This document shows positions 12,421 to 24,610 of a DNA stretch of 64,000 bases, piece by piece. The DNA comes from Caenorhabditis elegans (taxonomy: Eukaryota > Nematoda > Chromadorea > Rhabditida > Rhabditidae). The stretch lies in assembly GCF_000002985.6 (NCBI RefSeq), contig NC_003281.10, positions 4,650,001 to 4,714,000 of the forward strand, written 5' to 3'. The first letter of the stretch is position 1, and the number at the start of each line of letters is the position of its first letter. Under the pieces are notes generated by a model that was not told where the DNA came from, did no database searches, and was given only the letters and a program-made list of their open reading frames with translations. Made by a program: the position numbers and the translations under genes.

Positions 12421-13551
12421 TCTTTCGATTCGACTCTTTTCTCTGATCTTTAGAATCTCTTGCTCTCATTTTTCATTGCTTCCTTCTCACTTTGCTTTTA
12501 TGAATCTCTTTGAACCAAATGTTCTCATACGTGCTCACACCTCTTCATTGTTCCTTGTCATTCCGAATGTTTTTTCCCTCCTTTTCCCTCATTTGCAGCT
12601 ACATGGTGCTATTTGATTCTTCTAGACGCCCCCAGTTTCTTTTTTTTGCCTGATATGAACCTTACCGCCCCGGTTGATAAATCAATTGCATTTTTAATTT
12701 AATGACACGCCATTTGTCAAAAAGGAAGAAAACCAATGGCAACATGCAAATAGCCACAAACTTTAAATATCTTTAAAGTTATTTTTCAAAACTGAAAATG
12801 TTTTATTTATGGACTGTCACTTATTTGGATATCGCACGAAAAACTTTGATTCACTGGCATTCGGTGCCAACTGTTTTCCTAAAATTGCCTAAAAATATTA
12901 AGTTGGATCAAAAGCGGGCTAAGCTTTCGGAACTTAAACCGAACCCCAGCATAAAATGTTTGGAAATGTATGGGTATTTCTAGGACATGGCTTGTCGGGG
13001 AATATTTCTAGAAATTACAAATAACTGAAATTTTGTTTATGGTAGGCAGGCACGTTTATGGAAGTGTGTGCCTGTCCACCGGCTGTTTTAGTTTTTTCCT
13101 CAATATTGCGTTGTTCTCACTTTTGGTTATTTTGTTGAAATTTCGATTAAGAATTGAAAAAAAATATGTTAAAAAATTGATTCAACTTCCAAATATTTTA
13201 TTTTTAATCAAAAGAAAAACACCAAAAAAAACCCAAACAAAGTGGAAAGAAATAAAAAAGTAATTATTATGACAATATGTCTTTCATCAGAGAACAATCA
13301 CAATGGGAAATATGATTTTTAAAACTATGTATCATTCTAATAAAACTTTAATAAGTTAATTAACAACACAGACGGAAGAAAAATGGTTCAAACGATATGA
13401 TTCGATGGTTTCTATACTGAATATCACAATTGGTTTTTTTTAAAGATGGAATGAATGAGAGTATTATAGAAATAATTACATTTTCAGTGAAACCTGAATT
13501 GTACTCTAAAAGCTAATCAGAATATCTAATGGAAAATCAGAGTAAATGTTA
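12421..13551. other. Convergent intergenic region
   Basis: 3' flanks of cdka-1 (+) and the zinc-finger gene (-). It is T-rich then A-rich. A TAGGCAGGCAC-type dispersed repeat lies near 13040-13085. No coding evidence was found. Confidence 0.4.
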
Positions 13552-15359
13552 TTAAAATGAGTCTTCAACTTCTCCAACTTTTTGCTTTTTTGGATCCGTA
13601 TCTTTACGTTTTCGAGGTCCGGTTTCTTCCGGGAAACACAGTTCCATCATAACAACAAGCTGACGTTCATCTTCTGGCGACCTAGAAATATTGAATTTTT
13701 ATGTTTTTACAAAAAATTTCAGAACACTTTGACTTCACTCGTGGGAGGTTTTTAAATTAATTCTATATTAGAATAGATTTTTGAATACTTCCTCCCACCT
13801 ATAATCTTTATCAAAATATTTATCAAAACTCACATTGTATCAACAAATGGCATAAACTCTGATGTTGGATGATCCTTCTTAAAATGTCCCGTTGCTAAAT
13901 CCTGTCGACTGAAGAACTTGTAGCACAGCGCGCATTTCAATCTGAAAGTTTCAAATTTCTTAGATATTACTGTAATTTTCCAATTCCTACGTTTTGAATC
14001 CCAAATGAGTGATTGCGTGTCGTCGTCGATGAGTTGTAATCAGAGAAACTTCTCGATTACACACACGGCAGACACCTCGCTTCGTTGACGCATACGCAGG
14101 CTTATAACGAATAGCTGAAGCTGGTGAGGAGGAATCCATATTGAACCCACCAAGATCCGACAAACCACCAGATTCACCTTCGATGCTCTCGTTGTCTTCT
14201 AACGACGCGAAATTGGCCAAGCCACTGCCATTCTGGAAAATAAATGAATAAAATGAAAAACTTAGTTTGATGAAAACTCAGTTTACAATTATCATAATTT
14301 TGGAAGATTTTCACATTTTAATTATGTTTCAATTATTTATATTTGAATAATATAAATTTCACAAAATCTACACAGTTTTGAAAAACTTGGCAACTTGTGA
14401 GGCGTTTCGGGGGCGGAAAAAGTGAGAAAATAACAAAAAATGAGAGACTATTTCTTTTTTAAAACTATAAAAAATCCGTTGCTTACCTGATTCTTTGGGA
14501 ACAACGCCTGCATCAATTGATTTTGCATGTACTCCGTACTGATATCATCCTCGACAGAAGCTTCTTCGGGCTCTTCCTTAATCGAACTTTTTGATCTCCC
14601 ATTTTCGCTTCTGATAAGTCCCCTCAAAACTTTCGATTCAGTATCCCAATTGTGATTTCCATTGCTATTTCCATTGGTCTTTGTAAGGATTCCTAGATCA
14701 ACAGGTTCAGAAGGTGTTGCCGAAGAGCATGGGGATCCGTAGTCTTCTCCATTATATCCTTTTGATTTTTTGTTCGGTGGTGGATCAAAGCAATTATCAT
14801 CTGTTTGAGTACAAACTTCTCGTCGATCACCGTTTGCTGAAAAAAAGGAATCATCTTGAAAACGAGTTGAAATTTTTACTTAACCCTTACAGTAACCCTC
14901 TGGATTCTGGATAAGTGAATCTTTGAAAACTGATTGTCATTTTTTAGACTGTTGGAAAATAATAATCAATAGCGAGGATATAGATATTTTTTAAAATGGA
15001 TTGAATTTCGTGAGTCATATTTTTTCAGCCACAATCGAAACGGAAGAGAAGAACCTAATAAAAAACGTTTTACTAGGTCAGCTAATTGTTGACTGGAACT
15101 TTTTTGAAAACAAAAAAACAACTACTAACTGAGTCTAATTATTTTTGGGACTACCAGCTTCACGAATAGCTCGTTTTTTTTTGAATATTACCATAAATGT
15201 TTCAGAGAAAAAGTTTTCAAATGAAAAAAATAACTAACCAGTTCGATCACAGAGCCTTGACAACTGATCCGTTACAGAAAAAGTTATTGTTTTTTGAGTC
15301 ATGAATGCCATTAGCTCGTTTAGCGTACTACCCGGATCAATATTGATAACTACGTACAT
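13552..15359 (-). CDS. C2H2 zinc-finger protein, probable nuclear factor
   Basis: Exons by eye: 15239-15359, 14487-14836, 13991-14232, 13834-13941, 13552-13681; 951 nt, 316 aa, all phases consistent. Two C2H2-like fingers sit near residues 212-262: CRVC...HRRRHAITH and CALCYKFFSRQD...HFKKDH, joined by a short linker encoded across an intron. Before them are acidic, Ser/Asn-rich stretches. The C-terminus has a basic patch (GPRKRKDTDPKKQK) that could be a nuclear localisation signal. The ATG follows a TTTCAG acceptor by seven bases, so upstream non-coding exons or trans-splicing are likely. I do not recognise the family beyond the fingers. Binding to nucleic acid is inferred. Confidence 0.8.
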
Positions 15360-16679
15360 TTTAAGTCTGAAATAGAAAAATTTAAGTTTTGAGAAAAACG
15401 GAAGCTTCTTCTTGAATTGAAATTAGTGCGAGAGAAGGAAAATAATGAAACCACCGCGGCGGTGGCAAACAAAAATTATGATGAAGACGGGGATGAATCG
15501 GGGGAAATTTTGATGAGCCGAGGGTATGAGTGAAAAAAGATGAGAGAAAATTCATAGAAATGTACATTTCAAATACATATCTGGTCACGCCTGCACGACC
15601 CAATTCTGAAGAGTCCAAGAAGGGATGAATTGAGGAAAAAGAAAAAGAAGTGGGATATATTTAATGAGAAGAGCATAGTATTCAAAAGTTTGAACCACGA
15701 TTGGTTATGGGGCTTTGAGAAAATGAGATATATTTTGTTCATTCAAATATAATTTTGGCATCATTTGTTATATTCCAGAAACTTTTAGAGTGCCAACTTC
15801 AGTGAGAATAGAAACCGAAAAATGAGGGATTATTCTCACAGCTCCTTTTTTTAATTCAAATCTTATGGGTTTTTGATTGAGTATATCACAAACTAATCAA
15901 CGGAAGTGTTTAATGAAAGCATATCAGAAAAAAGGTTGTATGAAAAAAGTAAAGTAAAAAGAAACTAACAAACAAACAAATTTCAGAATTAAGATACATC
16001 AACAAAATGCTCGACAAAAAAGGAAGAAAACACTCCAACAGTTCTCAAAAAATCGATACGAATGGGGGTGTACAGAATAGTTCCACGTTGGCAATGGTAT
16101 TGTGACCTATGGGTGGTTTTGTTGCACTGCCCCCAGGTAATTGTAATAAGTAAATGGTAACTACCGTATACCCCCTGCATACAAAAAGAATTCCAGCAAG
16201 TAAGACTTCAAGACTAATTAGAAATATGGTATTTAAATATACAGGGAACCCAAAGACCATAGGCATTCAAAAAATTATACAAACAGTTTGTGAAAAAAAA
16301 GGTAGATCATAAACGCGTTAAATAGTAAACTCACTTTAAAATTTGATTTATGACCAAAAACCTATTATAACTAGAAAATGTATTCCATAAAAACGACAGG
16401 TTTTTCAGGCGGATACCACAGTTTTTTTAGACCTAGAAAAATTTTGGGTATTGGGAGAAGACAAAGAATCGGCAAGGTTTATGCCCAAAATGTAACCTTT
16501 TTGAGAAGAAATGGTGCTTGGGCCAGAAGCTTTAACATACTCTACCATATCTGAAAACATTATAATTGCAACACATGGTAAACCATAGTTTCCTGGAATG
16601 GGAACTTGATAACTAATAAAAATGCTGAAGTTTGGTGTTGATGGAATGAAAAGGGTATATATGGGAAGAAGGTCTTCGT

Positions 16680-17330
16680 TTTTCTCCTTCTACATCTTCT
16701 TCTTCTTCTCATGGTCAAATGTCGGTCGACCGGAGGGTGTGGGGGCCATTTCCACTATATGCATGCGATGGGGCACTACTCACAGATAGTGCTTAATAGT
16801 ACTGTAGACCAAGAGACGCAGAACGGCCGAAGGGGCCGATCGAGGTACGTCGCGGCCTCGGCAGTGCCTGGTAACCCGACGCGAACGCGTTTGAGGGATA
16901 GCCCACACAGCCAGTCTCTCCCTCTCTCTCTCAAATTTCTCCATCTATCTCTCTCTCTCTCTCGTTCACCATATCTCTCTCGCGGTTTTTTGCCCATATT
17001 CACCCCTTCTTCCCCTAACTCCACTCATCTCTCCCTCCACTAGTCACTTGTTTTGCAAAAGTGGAGGACGAGAAAAGAGAAGTGGTGTGTGTTGGGGTGT
17101 CTGTGTTGGGGTGGGGTAGTTATTGGGCCACCGAGAGAGGGAAAGATGATGATGAGAACATTCTCTCCATCTCCACCTCTCTCTTTTCTTTCATAGACCA
17201 TGGTAACGGACGGATAGAGAACGACGACGGCGACCACCGATAGGAAAACGAATACGTGGAGGGGATGAAGAGAAAGTGGTGGGTGAGGATGATGATGACT
17301 TGTGAATGAAGTGAGAGAGTGTCTATTTCC
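16680..17330. promoter_or_regulatory. GC- and CT/GA-rich block, possible promoter
   Basis: Compositionally unlike its surroundings. It starts with a GC-rich section around 16720-16890, with runs such as GGCCGAAGGGGCCGATCGAG. Long CT-dinucleotide tracts at about 16915-16985 and GT/GA-rich stretches to about 17200 follow. GA/CT repeats are common in worm promoters. It would be about 1.3-2 kb upstream of the zinc-finger gene on the minus strand. No ORF here is convincing. Confidence 0.35.
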
Positions 17331-18714
17331 CATTTTATATATGGAATAACAAGGGACAAATATGGACTCTAAAGAACTCTATTACAATATGGATTGACCA
17401 CTAAACTTGGTATTATGGTCTTAGTCAAGGGAGCTATCGGGAGGCGGCTATGTGTACCAAGTACTTATTAACGGGGGTAAACGTTCACTTGAGAGCTCAC
17501 ATTGACTTTAACAATGAAGGTCCGATTTCCCACGATCTTCCCTATTCCCTCCCATCACTCTACTTTGGCGGCTGGTATCTCAATTATTCTTTTTCTTTTC
17601 GGAAGCCGTTAAATTTCAGAAATATAGAAAAAGATACAACCTACATTATCTAAGTTGAGCATTTTTTGATAAAGCTAAAGATGTCAGAGTTGGACGTTGT
17701 CAAAGTAGAGCAACAACGGGCCAAGGCTAGAAAGGAATATACTGTAATTGAATGCTCTTATTGAGTTTGTACAAGAGCTTTTGCAAACGAGAGTCTACCG
17801 TATCCAGAAGTGTTAAGAATATTCCACGTTGACCTTTGGATTTTGTGCCGTCTAGATCAGGGTTGGGAATAAAATACCAAAAAGTATTATAACAAAAAGC
17901 TAAAACCATTCAACAAAAATTTCTGAAAATTTTTACAGGCAGATCTCAACTCACAGTATTACCTCACGGTCTCATATTTCAATTTTTCACCAGGTTTTGC
18001 CAGGGTTTCCTGAGGTCACACAAGCATTGAAACACACCAACAACTCTCGGATATCCTGCATCGTAACGGTCAGTACCAGAATTCAGAACCGACCCATAAA
18101 CCCTGCACACATTAAAATTTTCCCCTTGAAAAACGTAACATAAAAGAGGTGTAGTAACATACTGGGAATGGAGAATGTGTGTATATATGACGCGTATATG
18201 GGATGTAAAGGAGTTGTGTTTGTAGTCAGTCGGGTGGCATTATGTATGTGTATGTGTGTACTGATAGAAGAAACCCCACCAGGAGAGACGAGGACAACCG
18301 ACGACACAATTTATCAATACAATACGTTTGGTATTGCCCCCTCTCACTTATTGAGACGTGAAGGTTGTAGAGAGAAACATGGAGACAATTGATAGTATTC
18401 CATGTGATAAGAAAGAGCAAATGTTGCCAAAGGACCTCACTATTGAGAAAGTTCATTTAGAGTTCATAGTTGGTAAATTTCAAAAATCTAAGTTCCAAGG
18501 TTCAAATTGACTCCTCTAGACAGTTATTCCTCAGAAATGGGATTTGTATTAGCTTAGATGTTTGTGTGAAACACGGTACTGGGTCTTTACAGCTTTCCGA
18601 CGAAAGCTTGGAAAATCAGTATGCGTCTTTGAATTGTACATTACTTTCATTATTAGGAAGCATTAAAGTGAAAATAAAAAGAACATATTACCTAGATGCG
18701 AAATTTTTAAATTT

Positions 18715-19205
18715 CGCTCCAAAAGTACGGTGCCCGGTCTCGACACAACAAATGTTTGTCAAAGGAAAAAAGGTCCTTTAAAGAGTACTGGAATTTCAAA
18801 CTTTATTTTCTGCAGATTTTTAAAATCGGATTTCCATAGTTATTTACACGATTTGTTAAAATTCAAGCATTTTAATTGTGTGATTTTAGATTTTCAAGAA
18901 AAACATATATTTTTAACGAAAAACTATGGAAAATCAATGCAAATTTCGCAGCAACGAAAATTCGAAACTACAGTACTCTTTAAAGGAGCACATCCTTATG
19001 AATTTCACGAAAATTGTCATGTCGAGAGGGATACCGTACTTTTGGTGCAAAATCACCGTCGGGGAAATAATAACTAAGTTTAGAAAAGCGGAAAAGGCGT
19101 CCGGAAAATCGAAGAAAAGATGAACAATGGATTTAACGCAATTCTTATAGGAGCATCTCTATTTTTTGCAGACCCCGTACATTTTCAAGCGTGTCGAGAC
19201 CAGTT
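18715..19205. repeat. Foldback repeat, CTCGACAC family
   Basis: Inverted pieces are recognisable: GCTCCAAAAGTACGGTGCC then GGTCTCGACACAAC on the left, and GAGAGGGATACCGTACTTTTG on the right. CTTTAAAGAGTACTG is mirrored by CAGTACTCTTTAAAGGAGCA. A further end, CGTGTCGAGACCAG, lies near 19190. The same motifs recur at 41.5, 48.4, 56.2 and 61.4 kb, so this is one copy of a dispersed non-autonomous element. Confidence 0.6.
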
Positions 19206-19940
19206 AATGGTAACACATTATTTTTGAAATACTATTTTTGCCTTTCCGTTCTACTAGAACACGAAAATAAAATATGTGTACGTTTGCCAAAAAACTTTCG
19301 AGATAAAATGTCAGAAAAGCAAAAAGGACTTGGCAGAAAGAAGCTTGAGAACAGCGGGGTTTCCATATCGACAATCTTGTTACCAAGTCTTTTACACCTG
19401 CTATGTTATGTCTACATCATATTCCCATCGGCCATGCGAGAGTGTGCTGGCTGCCCCTTGCTTAAGCTCGTTTCAAAACCAAAAGTGTGCCGCTGGATAA
19501 TCTCTACTTTATAATTATAGTGTTTCCTCTACCAAAGTAATAATTCATCTTCGTTGAATGAAAATCGTTATCAGAATATAGTTGAAGCTCCTAGAATTTT
19601 TAAAAACTAAATAGATTTCCAGAAGTCTCTCTGTTTTTGTTGGGATTAGAAAGAGGACCGAAATAATAATGTGTTCCATATAGCCAATTCCATTTTCTTT
19701 CTTAAAGTTTTCGCTGAGGATCTGAGAAGAAATTGCTCACATTGTCGGGTGACAGTCAGTGTGTTAAAAATTTGGATTTTTTAATAAAAAATGTTTTGTA
19801 ACCTGTTTGTCGAGAAAATTTATCGACATCATGATTGGTTAAAAATATGACTTGAAAAGTTAGAATTAAGTTGGATTCATGAAAATCAGTTTTTCAAAAC
19901 GTAGAATGGTATTTGAACAATTGATTTATTATGCCCCAGC

Positions 19941-21388
19941 TCAGACGTTAACTCCTTTATAACGCATAAATTCAAAACTGCAACCAGAGAATAAGCATGC
20001 AATGAGAGAAAGTATACAGTAGACAAAGGATGACCAGTACAGTAATCCATCACATTGTGCTTTTCCAGAATATGCTGCGAATACAAAAACTGAACCGACG
20101 ATTGTGCTGAAATTTATTAAAACTATTGACAGACTTGGGAAAGCTTATTTCAAAATTGTACTTTTAAACTTTTTCTTTTATTTTCTAAAAGTAATACAAC
20201 TGATCAAAAGCAGTTATTATGGAGACGCGCTTTTCAAAATTAATGTGCAAACACGCTCCACGGCCCAATGAAGACATTCCGCCCCCAAAAGTTGGGTCTC
20301 GTTAGGGGTTGGTGGCGAAACCGTACATTCAATTTTTTTTTGATAATTTTTGCCGGTTTCACCTGTTTCCTTTTTGTTAGGTTTTCCGTAATTTTCAATG
20401 TTATTTGTGTCGAAATAATGTTGAAAATGCATGTGAGTGTGAAAAGTGTAATAAGGATTTCTTCATTGGATCATCAATTTTTTATGAATACGGGTGAAAA
20501 CTGCAAAACTAATCGAAAGCATTTGAACTTACGGTATTGCCGTCAATACTTAACGAGACCTAGGGCTGTGCAACCGGACGTCCGGTTTTTTCGGACGTCC
20601 GAAAAACCGGACGCCGGACGTCCGAATTCGTCCGAATTCGTCCGATTGCACAGCCCCATTTTGGACTATAATGGTGCGTCCAAAGTGCAAAGTGCTCGTC
20701 GAGACCCAACTATTGGGGGCGGAGCGTTTTCATTTGTCGTGGGACGCGCTTTCACCTCGATTTCAACAGGCGTTGCGTCCCCCCTAATATTTAATGTTTC
20801 AAATTCCAAAAAACAAGTTCTCACTATCTAAAATGTTTGACCCGAAGAAAAAATCACAAACCTGACGAATATTCCTAATCTGCAAATGTTGAGTAGAATG
20901 AATAAAGCCATGGATTTTGATTTTCCTTGAACTTGTTCCATAATACACTCGAAACTTCCCTGAAGGAAAATTAAAGCAGAATTGACAATCAGCCAGACTG
21001 GAATCCGTTGATCTACTGGACATTGGTTAACTTTTACTATTCCGATTACCAGGAGGTACACAGGAATCGATGAAAATATTAGAAATATCGCTGAAATATA
21101 TTTTTAGTTTATCCGTTGATAGTAATTACATCTATCTTTATCTGAATGAGAAGCAATTTTTATATTTTTGAAAATTCAATTGGCAAACTGCCGAATTATC
21201 GAAAAAAAAATGGTATTTTATTCAGAAATTTGAAGCAGTGATTTACCACGATGTTTAAAATTTCGTTGAAAATTTTTTTTATTTGTTCGACTTCCAAACG
21301 AAAATATTAGAACTCACAATACAGCACAATAGAACAATACAGCAACACGCGAATAGTTCCCGAAACATTTTCTTCTTGCAACAAAAAA
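19941..21388 (-). CDS. Small multi-pass membrane protein, TMEM272-like
   Basis: Supported exons: 21318-21388 (partial; the frame enters open from an exon not found), 20862-21090 and 19941-20106. Their phases join cleanly to a stop at 19941. The readable protein has about four hydrophobic helices: RVLLYCSIVLYSIFLIFSS, then a conserved luminal-type motif VNQCPVDQRIPVWLIV, then FILLNICRLGIFVR, then GSVFVFAAYSGKAQC and a last helix FVYCILSLIACLFSG. The CP-x-x-x-x-IP-x-(Y/W)-LIV pattern is what I associate with TMEM272-type proteins, a family of unknown function expanded in worms. The start codon could not be placed; an ATG in the first exon is out of frame. Intron 2 carries a transposon-like insertion. 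Confidence 0.6.
20244..20760. mobile_element. Inverted-repeat element with nested palindrome
   Basis: Two arms of about 60 bp face each other: 20244-20306 (containing CGCCCCCAAAAGTTGGGTCT) and about 20696-20760 (containing AGACCCAACTATTGGGGGCG). Between them, at 20563-20656, is a compact palindrome with ends GGGCTGTGCAA / TTGCACAGCCC and an interior of alternating CGGACGTCCG units. No transposase is seen. This looks like a non-autonomous foldback/MITE, possibly two nested insertions, within intron 2 of the TMEM272-like gene. Confidence 0.65.
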
Positions 21389-22248
21389 CTGAAACTTTTC
21401 TAGTTCTAAACTTATCTATTCATTTTATATACAAGTAAGTCAGGTGCTCGCCCCAGATTGATAAGGTGGGTGCATCTCGAAAAAGCAGCGGAAGAAACTC
21501 GTATTCAGAGGAACAATTTTTGTCTGCCACGATGTTTGGAATGTGCTGATAAATTTTACTCAAAAGTGATAGAGAGTTGTTAAGATACCATTTAGACTTC
21601 AGTAGACAACGTTCAAAATTGTCGATTATTTTTTAACCTAACAGTGAATATTGGGAAACATATAGTTATAAAATAATCCAGTATCATGTGATTTAGATGT
21701 GGCAATAACAAGTAGGCAAGTAGGTAGGAACTTAGATATGGGTAGGCATGTGGGAAGTTAAACTGTCGTCAATTACTTGCCTTTATCGCCAGTGAACATA
21801 ACACAAATAAAAGTTCTTTAAAATCTATCAAATGTAATGTTGCCAATTGAATTCAAAAGATTATAAACTATTTAATATTTATTTTCAAAGATTTCGGAGT
21901 TATTGCATATACAATTTATACATCCGTCAATCTCTTTCACTTTCGTGACATATCAATCTAATGGGTAAATTGAATGTCTAAAAGTGATATTCAATCAGAA
22001 GCAAGTTGCCAGGAAATCACCAAAAACCCACATGCTTCTCAATTTTCTTCCTTGTTGTAATTCCCCATAATAAAAATTTCAATTAATGCTTATTACATTT
22101 TACATGAGAATTTTGTTTTCGGCTTCATATAGAAATTCATAGAATCATTTTTGGAATAATTCCGGTCCATAATTACCTGACTAAATACGCGCTTTGATAT
22201 TTGGTATCACATAAAACAACCGAGCTAAAAATTACAGCCCACTTTATT
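21389..22248. other. Intergenic, divergent from srg gene
   Basis: Contains the unresolved 5' end of the TMEM272-like gene (-) and the promoter of the first srg gene (+). A TAGGCAAGTAGGTAGG repeat lies at about 21710-21755. An open minus-strand frame of about 65 codons (21.43-21.64 kb) lacks an ATG. It could supply the missing first exon or be chance. Confidence 0.35.
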
Positions 22249-24164
22249 ATGTCGACTCAATTCTCGCTTTCTTCCAATATTTCCTATGATGATCCAATTT
22301 CATTTGAATGTGATACAAGTTATGATTCAGGCTTGGAACTCTTGAAATATATTATTCAAGTGACCTTGTTATCAATCAATTTTATTTTAAACTTTCTGAT
22401 AATTCGAGTTACAATGTTTTCCAAAAATAACGATTTTCGGGAAAACTCTTTTTTCATTATTTATGCAGCTGATTTGATTATGGTTCGATTTTTTTTTGTG
22501 AATTGGGCTTTGATTTCTATGTTAGAAATTTTGAATAAAAAAATTTAGTTTAAAATTTGTATTTTTAATTTTTGTTTGAGGATTCAATTTGTTTCTAACT
22601 ATTACTGCTAGTTTATGTTGATTTCTCAAAATGTTAAAATATTCGGATTTTGTGAAGCTTTTCCTAATTTTATTGCCCAAAGTTGGCTGTTAATGTTCAT
22701 TCCTGACAGGAATTCTGTAGGGTTACCGTACGGTAGCCCCAAGATCTCTTAGATCTCATTGAATAGTGCTTGAAAAGTTAATCGGTTCTATGTATCTGTC
22801 TGAAAATTTCCAGGGAATGTACATGAGTTTGTCTGAAATCCTCGTTGGACGGTTATTCATTTATGTCACTTTGCTTTGCCCAATCTTGGCTCCATATTTT
22901 TTCACCCCGTCCATATTTCTTAAAATTTTCTTTACGCTGAGCCACTATTCCCAAGGTTTTAAAACCGTTTCTCAAGTATTTTTGAGTTTTAACAGAATGA
23001 CATGTGTAGTGTTTCCTGTTGGTTATAGTGCGGTATGACTTAACTTAATTCTAAATTAAATAGTTGTTTAGTTTTAGATCTGGAAAAGAATTCTTACACC
23101 GATTATCATTGTGCTTTTTGTTTTACCTATTGGAATAATATGGAATGTTTTAATATCTCGAGTTTATGCAAATCCGTCTTTCGGAGGCTTCAGTGTTAAC
23201 TACATAAAATTAGTATCATGGGTGAGTAGGTTGATTCAATGAGTCTATGTGAATTATGAAAAATCTCATGCAAAGGAACAGAGAACGTGCCCTTTTCATA
23301 TAGTCAGAAGAATAAAAGTACAAAAAAAATCTTTGCCTGTCTCGTCATTAGACAAGAAGTGGAAAAGTGAAATTAGATTGAGTAATGAAGAATGTTCAAA
23401 TTTAAAATTAAAATTTTTCGGATCATTAAAATAATTAGAAATATGATATTTTATGAGGCATGGCCGAGGCCTTAGGAAGGCCCGGTTTTAAATATTGCGA
23501 AGTCAATGTAAGCAGTGCAAAATATGTTCATTATTTTAGGCAAGCTTATCAAAATTACATCTGACATACTTTATAGTTTCCCTGATTTTAATTATAGTAA
23601 TATCGGGTGTAACTCTCTATGCTCTTCTCATATTAAAACATCGGATCAAATCTGCTGAACAAACTTTGACTATTGCCACAATGGTTCTCTCACTTGAATT
23701 TTCATTTTTATCTGTGATACAGGTATATCAATTCAAGAAAGTATCTCTAAATTAAAAACAAAAAAATTCAGATTTACTTTGCGTTCTTCTCTTCGTCAAC
23801 ATCTGAATGGAGACCTTTCCTCCTACGAGTTATGTATTTTACCTATGATTTGTTGAATTTTTCTACAACTATTATATTTATATCATGTAATCCTAAGCTT
23901 CGAAAAATGTTGCTTAAAAGGATGCAGAGTAGTGTGACAGTTGGCAGGTATGTTTTTCTGACGGGTTACGAAGTTAATTTGCATAAATTGTTGTCAAATG
24001 GCCGGTTGAGTATTGAAAAGCCAGCTGAAAATGCGGAAAATACAAAAAAAAAGTTCAATATTAAAGATATACGACATTTCTTCCGAAATATTTATTAAAA
24101 ATATTTCAGATCTACTTCTAACTCCACTATCCCAGTCCGCATTATTCCAGCTTTGATTCATTGA
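22249..24164 (+). CDS. Serpentine chemoreceptor, class gamma (srg) - copy 1
   Basis: Seven-transmembrane receptor of the nematode Srg family, expected in sensory neurons. Exons by eye: 22249-22482, 22814-23032, 23078-23221, 23540-23722, 23772-23947, 24110-24164; 1011 nt, 336 aa. Family hallmarks: N-terminal ISYDDPISFECD; GRLFIYVTLLCPILAPYFF; FKTVSQVFLSFNRMTCVVFP (the NRM motif after TM3); PIIIVLFVLPIGIIWN with SRVYANPSFGGFSVNYIK; HRIKSAEQTLT in the third intracellular loop; a short basic C-terminal tail. All exons are open with good splice sites, so it looks intact. It is one of three tandem srg genes on this strand. The ligand is unknown. Confidence 0.88.
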
Positions 24165-24494
24165 TTTACATGTGCAATTTCATTTTTAATTTACATTATT
24201 TATTTTAGTTCCCCCTGGGTTTTTTTTTCGAAAAGAGCAAAATATAAAGAGAAGACGATTTGGCAGCCAACCATAACATTTAGTGATATTCATCCGTTAT
24301 GCATTTACTCAACAAAGATGTGAAAAAGATGATATAGTTTTTTTGACAATTTTTACATTTCTGTAAGACCATAAATGTGGAAACAGACATCAGCGTTTGT
24401 AGAATAAAGTAAAAACTTATAAATTGCATAACAACAAACGTTTGTTGCCCATATTGTAAAAAGCAATTTATGAACAAAATTATCAGGTTTTCAA

Positions 24495-24610
24495 ACAAGA
24501 GCTAAAAGTTATAATGAGAGAAGGTATACAGTAGACAAATGATGATCAGTACCGTAATCCACCCCATTGTGCTCTTCCAGAATATGCTGAGAAAACAACA
24601 AAAAAATTGA
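24495..24610 (-). pseudogene. Relic of TMEM272-like last exon
   Basis: Clearly related to bases 19985-20105: shared blocks include GTATACAGTAGACAAA and CCAGAATATGCTG. Read in the parental frame it gives FSAYSGRAQWGGLRY and then TGA, where the intact gene has a TGG Trp codon, followed by SSFVYCI. No neighbouring exon with the CPVDQ motif was found nearby. It therefore appears to be a truncated, inactivated duplicate. Confidence 0.6.

Larger units (their letters stand above)
15360..19940. other. Non-coding region with repeats, upstream of zinc-finger gene
   Basis: About 4.6 kb without a supportable exon. It contains a GC/CT-rich block (16.68-17.33 kb), a foldback-type repeat (18.7-19.2 kb) and many A/T runs. 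The ORFs of 60-115 codons seen here lack splice partners and codon bias, and several lie inside the repeat. The region could hold promoters for the zinc-finger gene or for the TMEM272-like gene. Confidence 0.4.

Noticed and set aside
16711-17043. 110-codon plus ORF in the GC/CT-rich block
   Set aside because: Low-complexity Ser/Leu/Arg from CT repeats. ORFs exist on both strands, as expected from composition.
20268-20831. 187-codon plus ORF
   Set aside because: Runs through the inverted-repeat element and palindrome, so the open frame reflects repeat composition.
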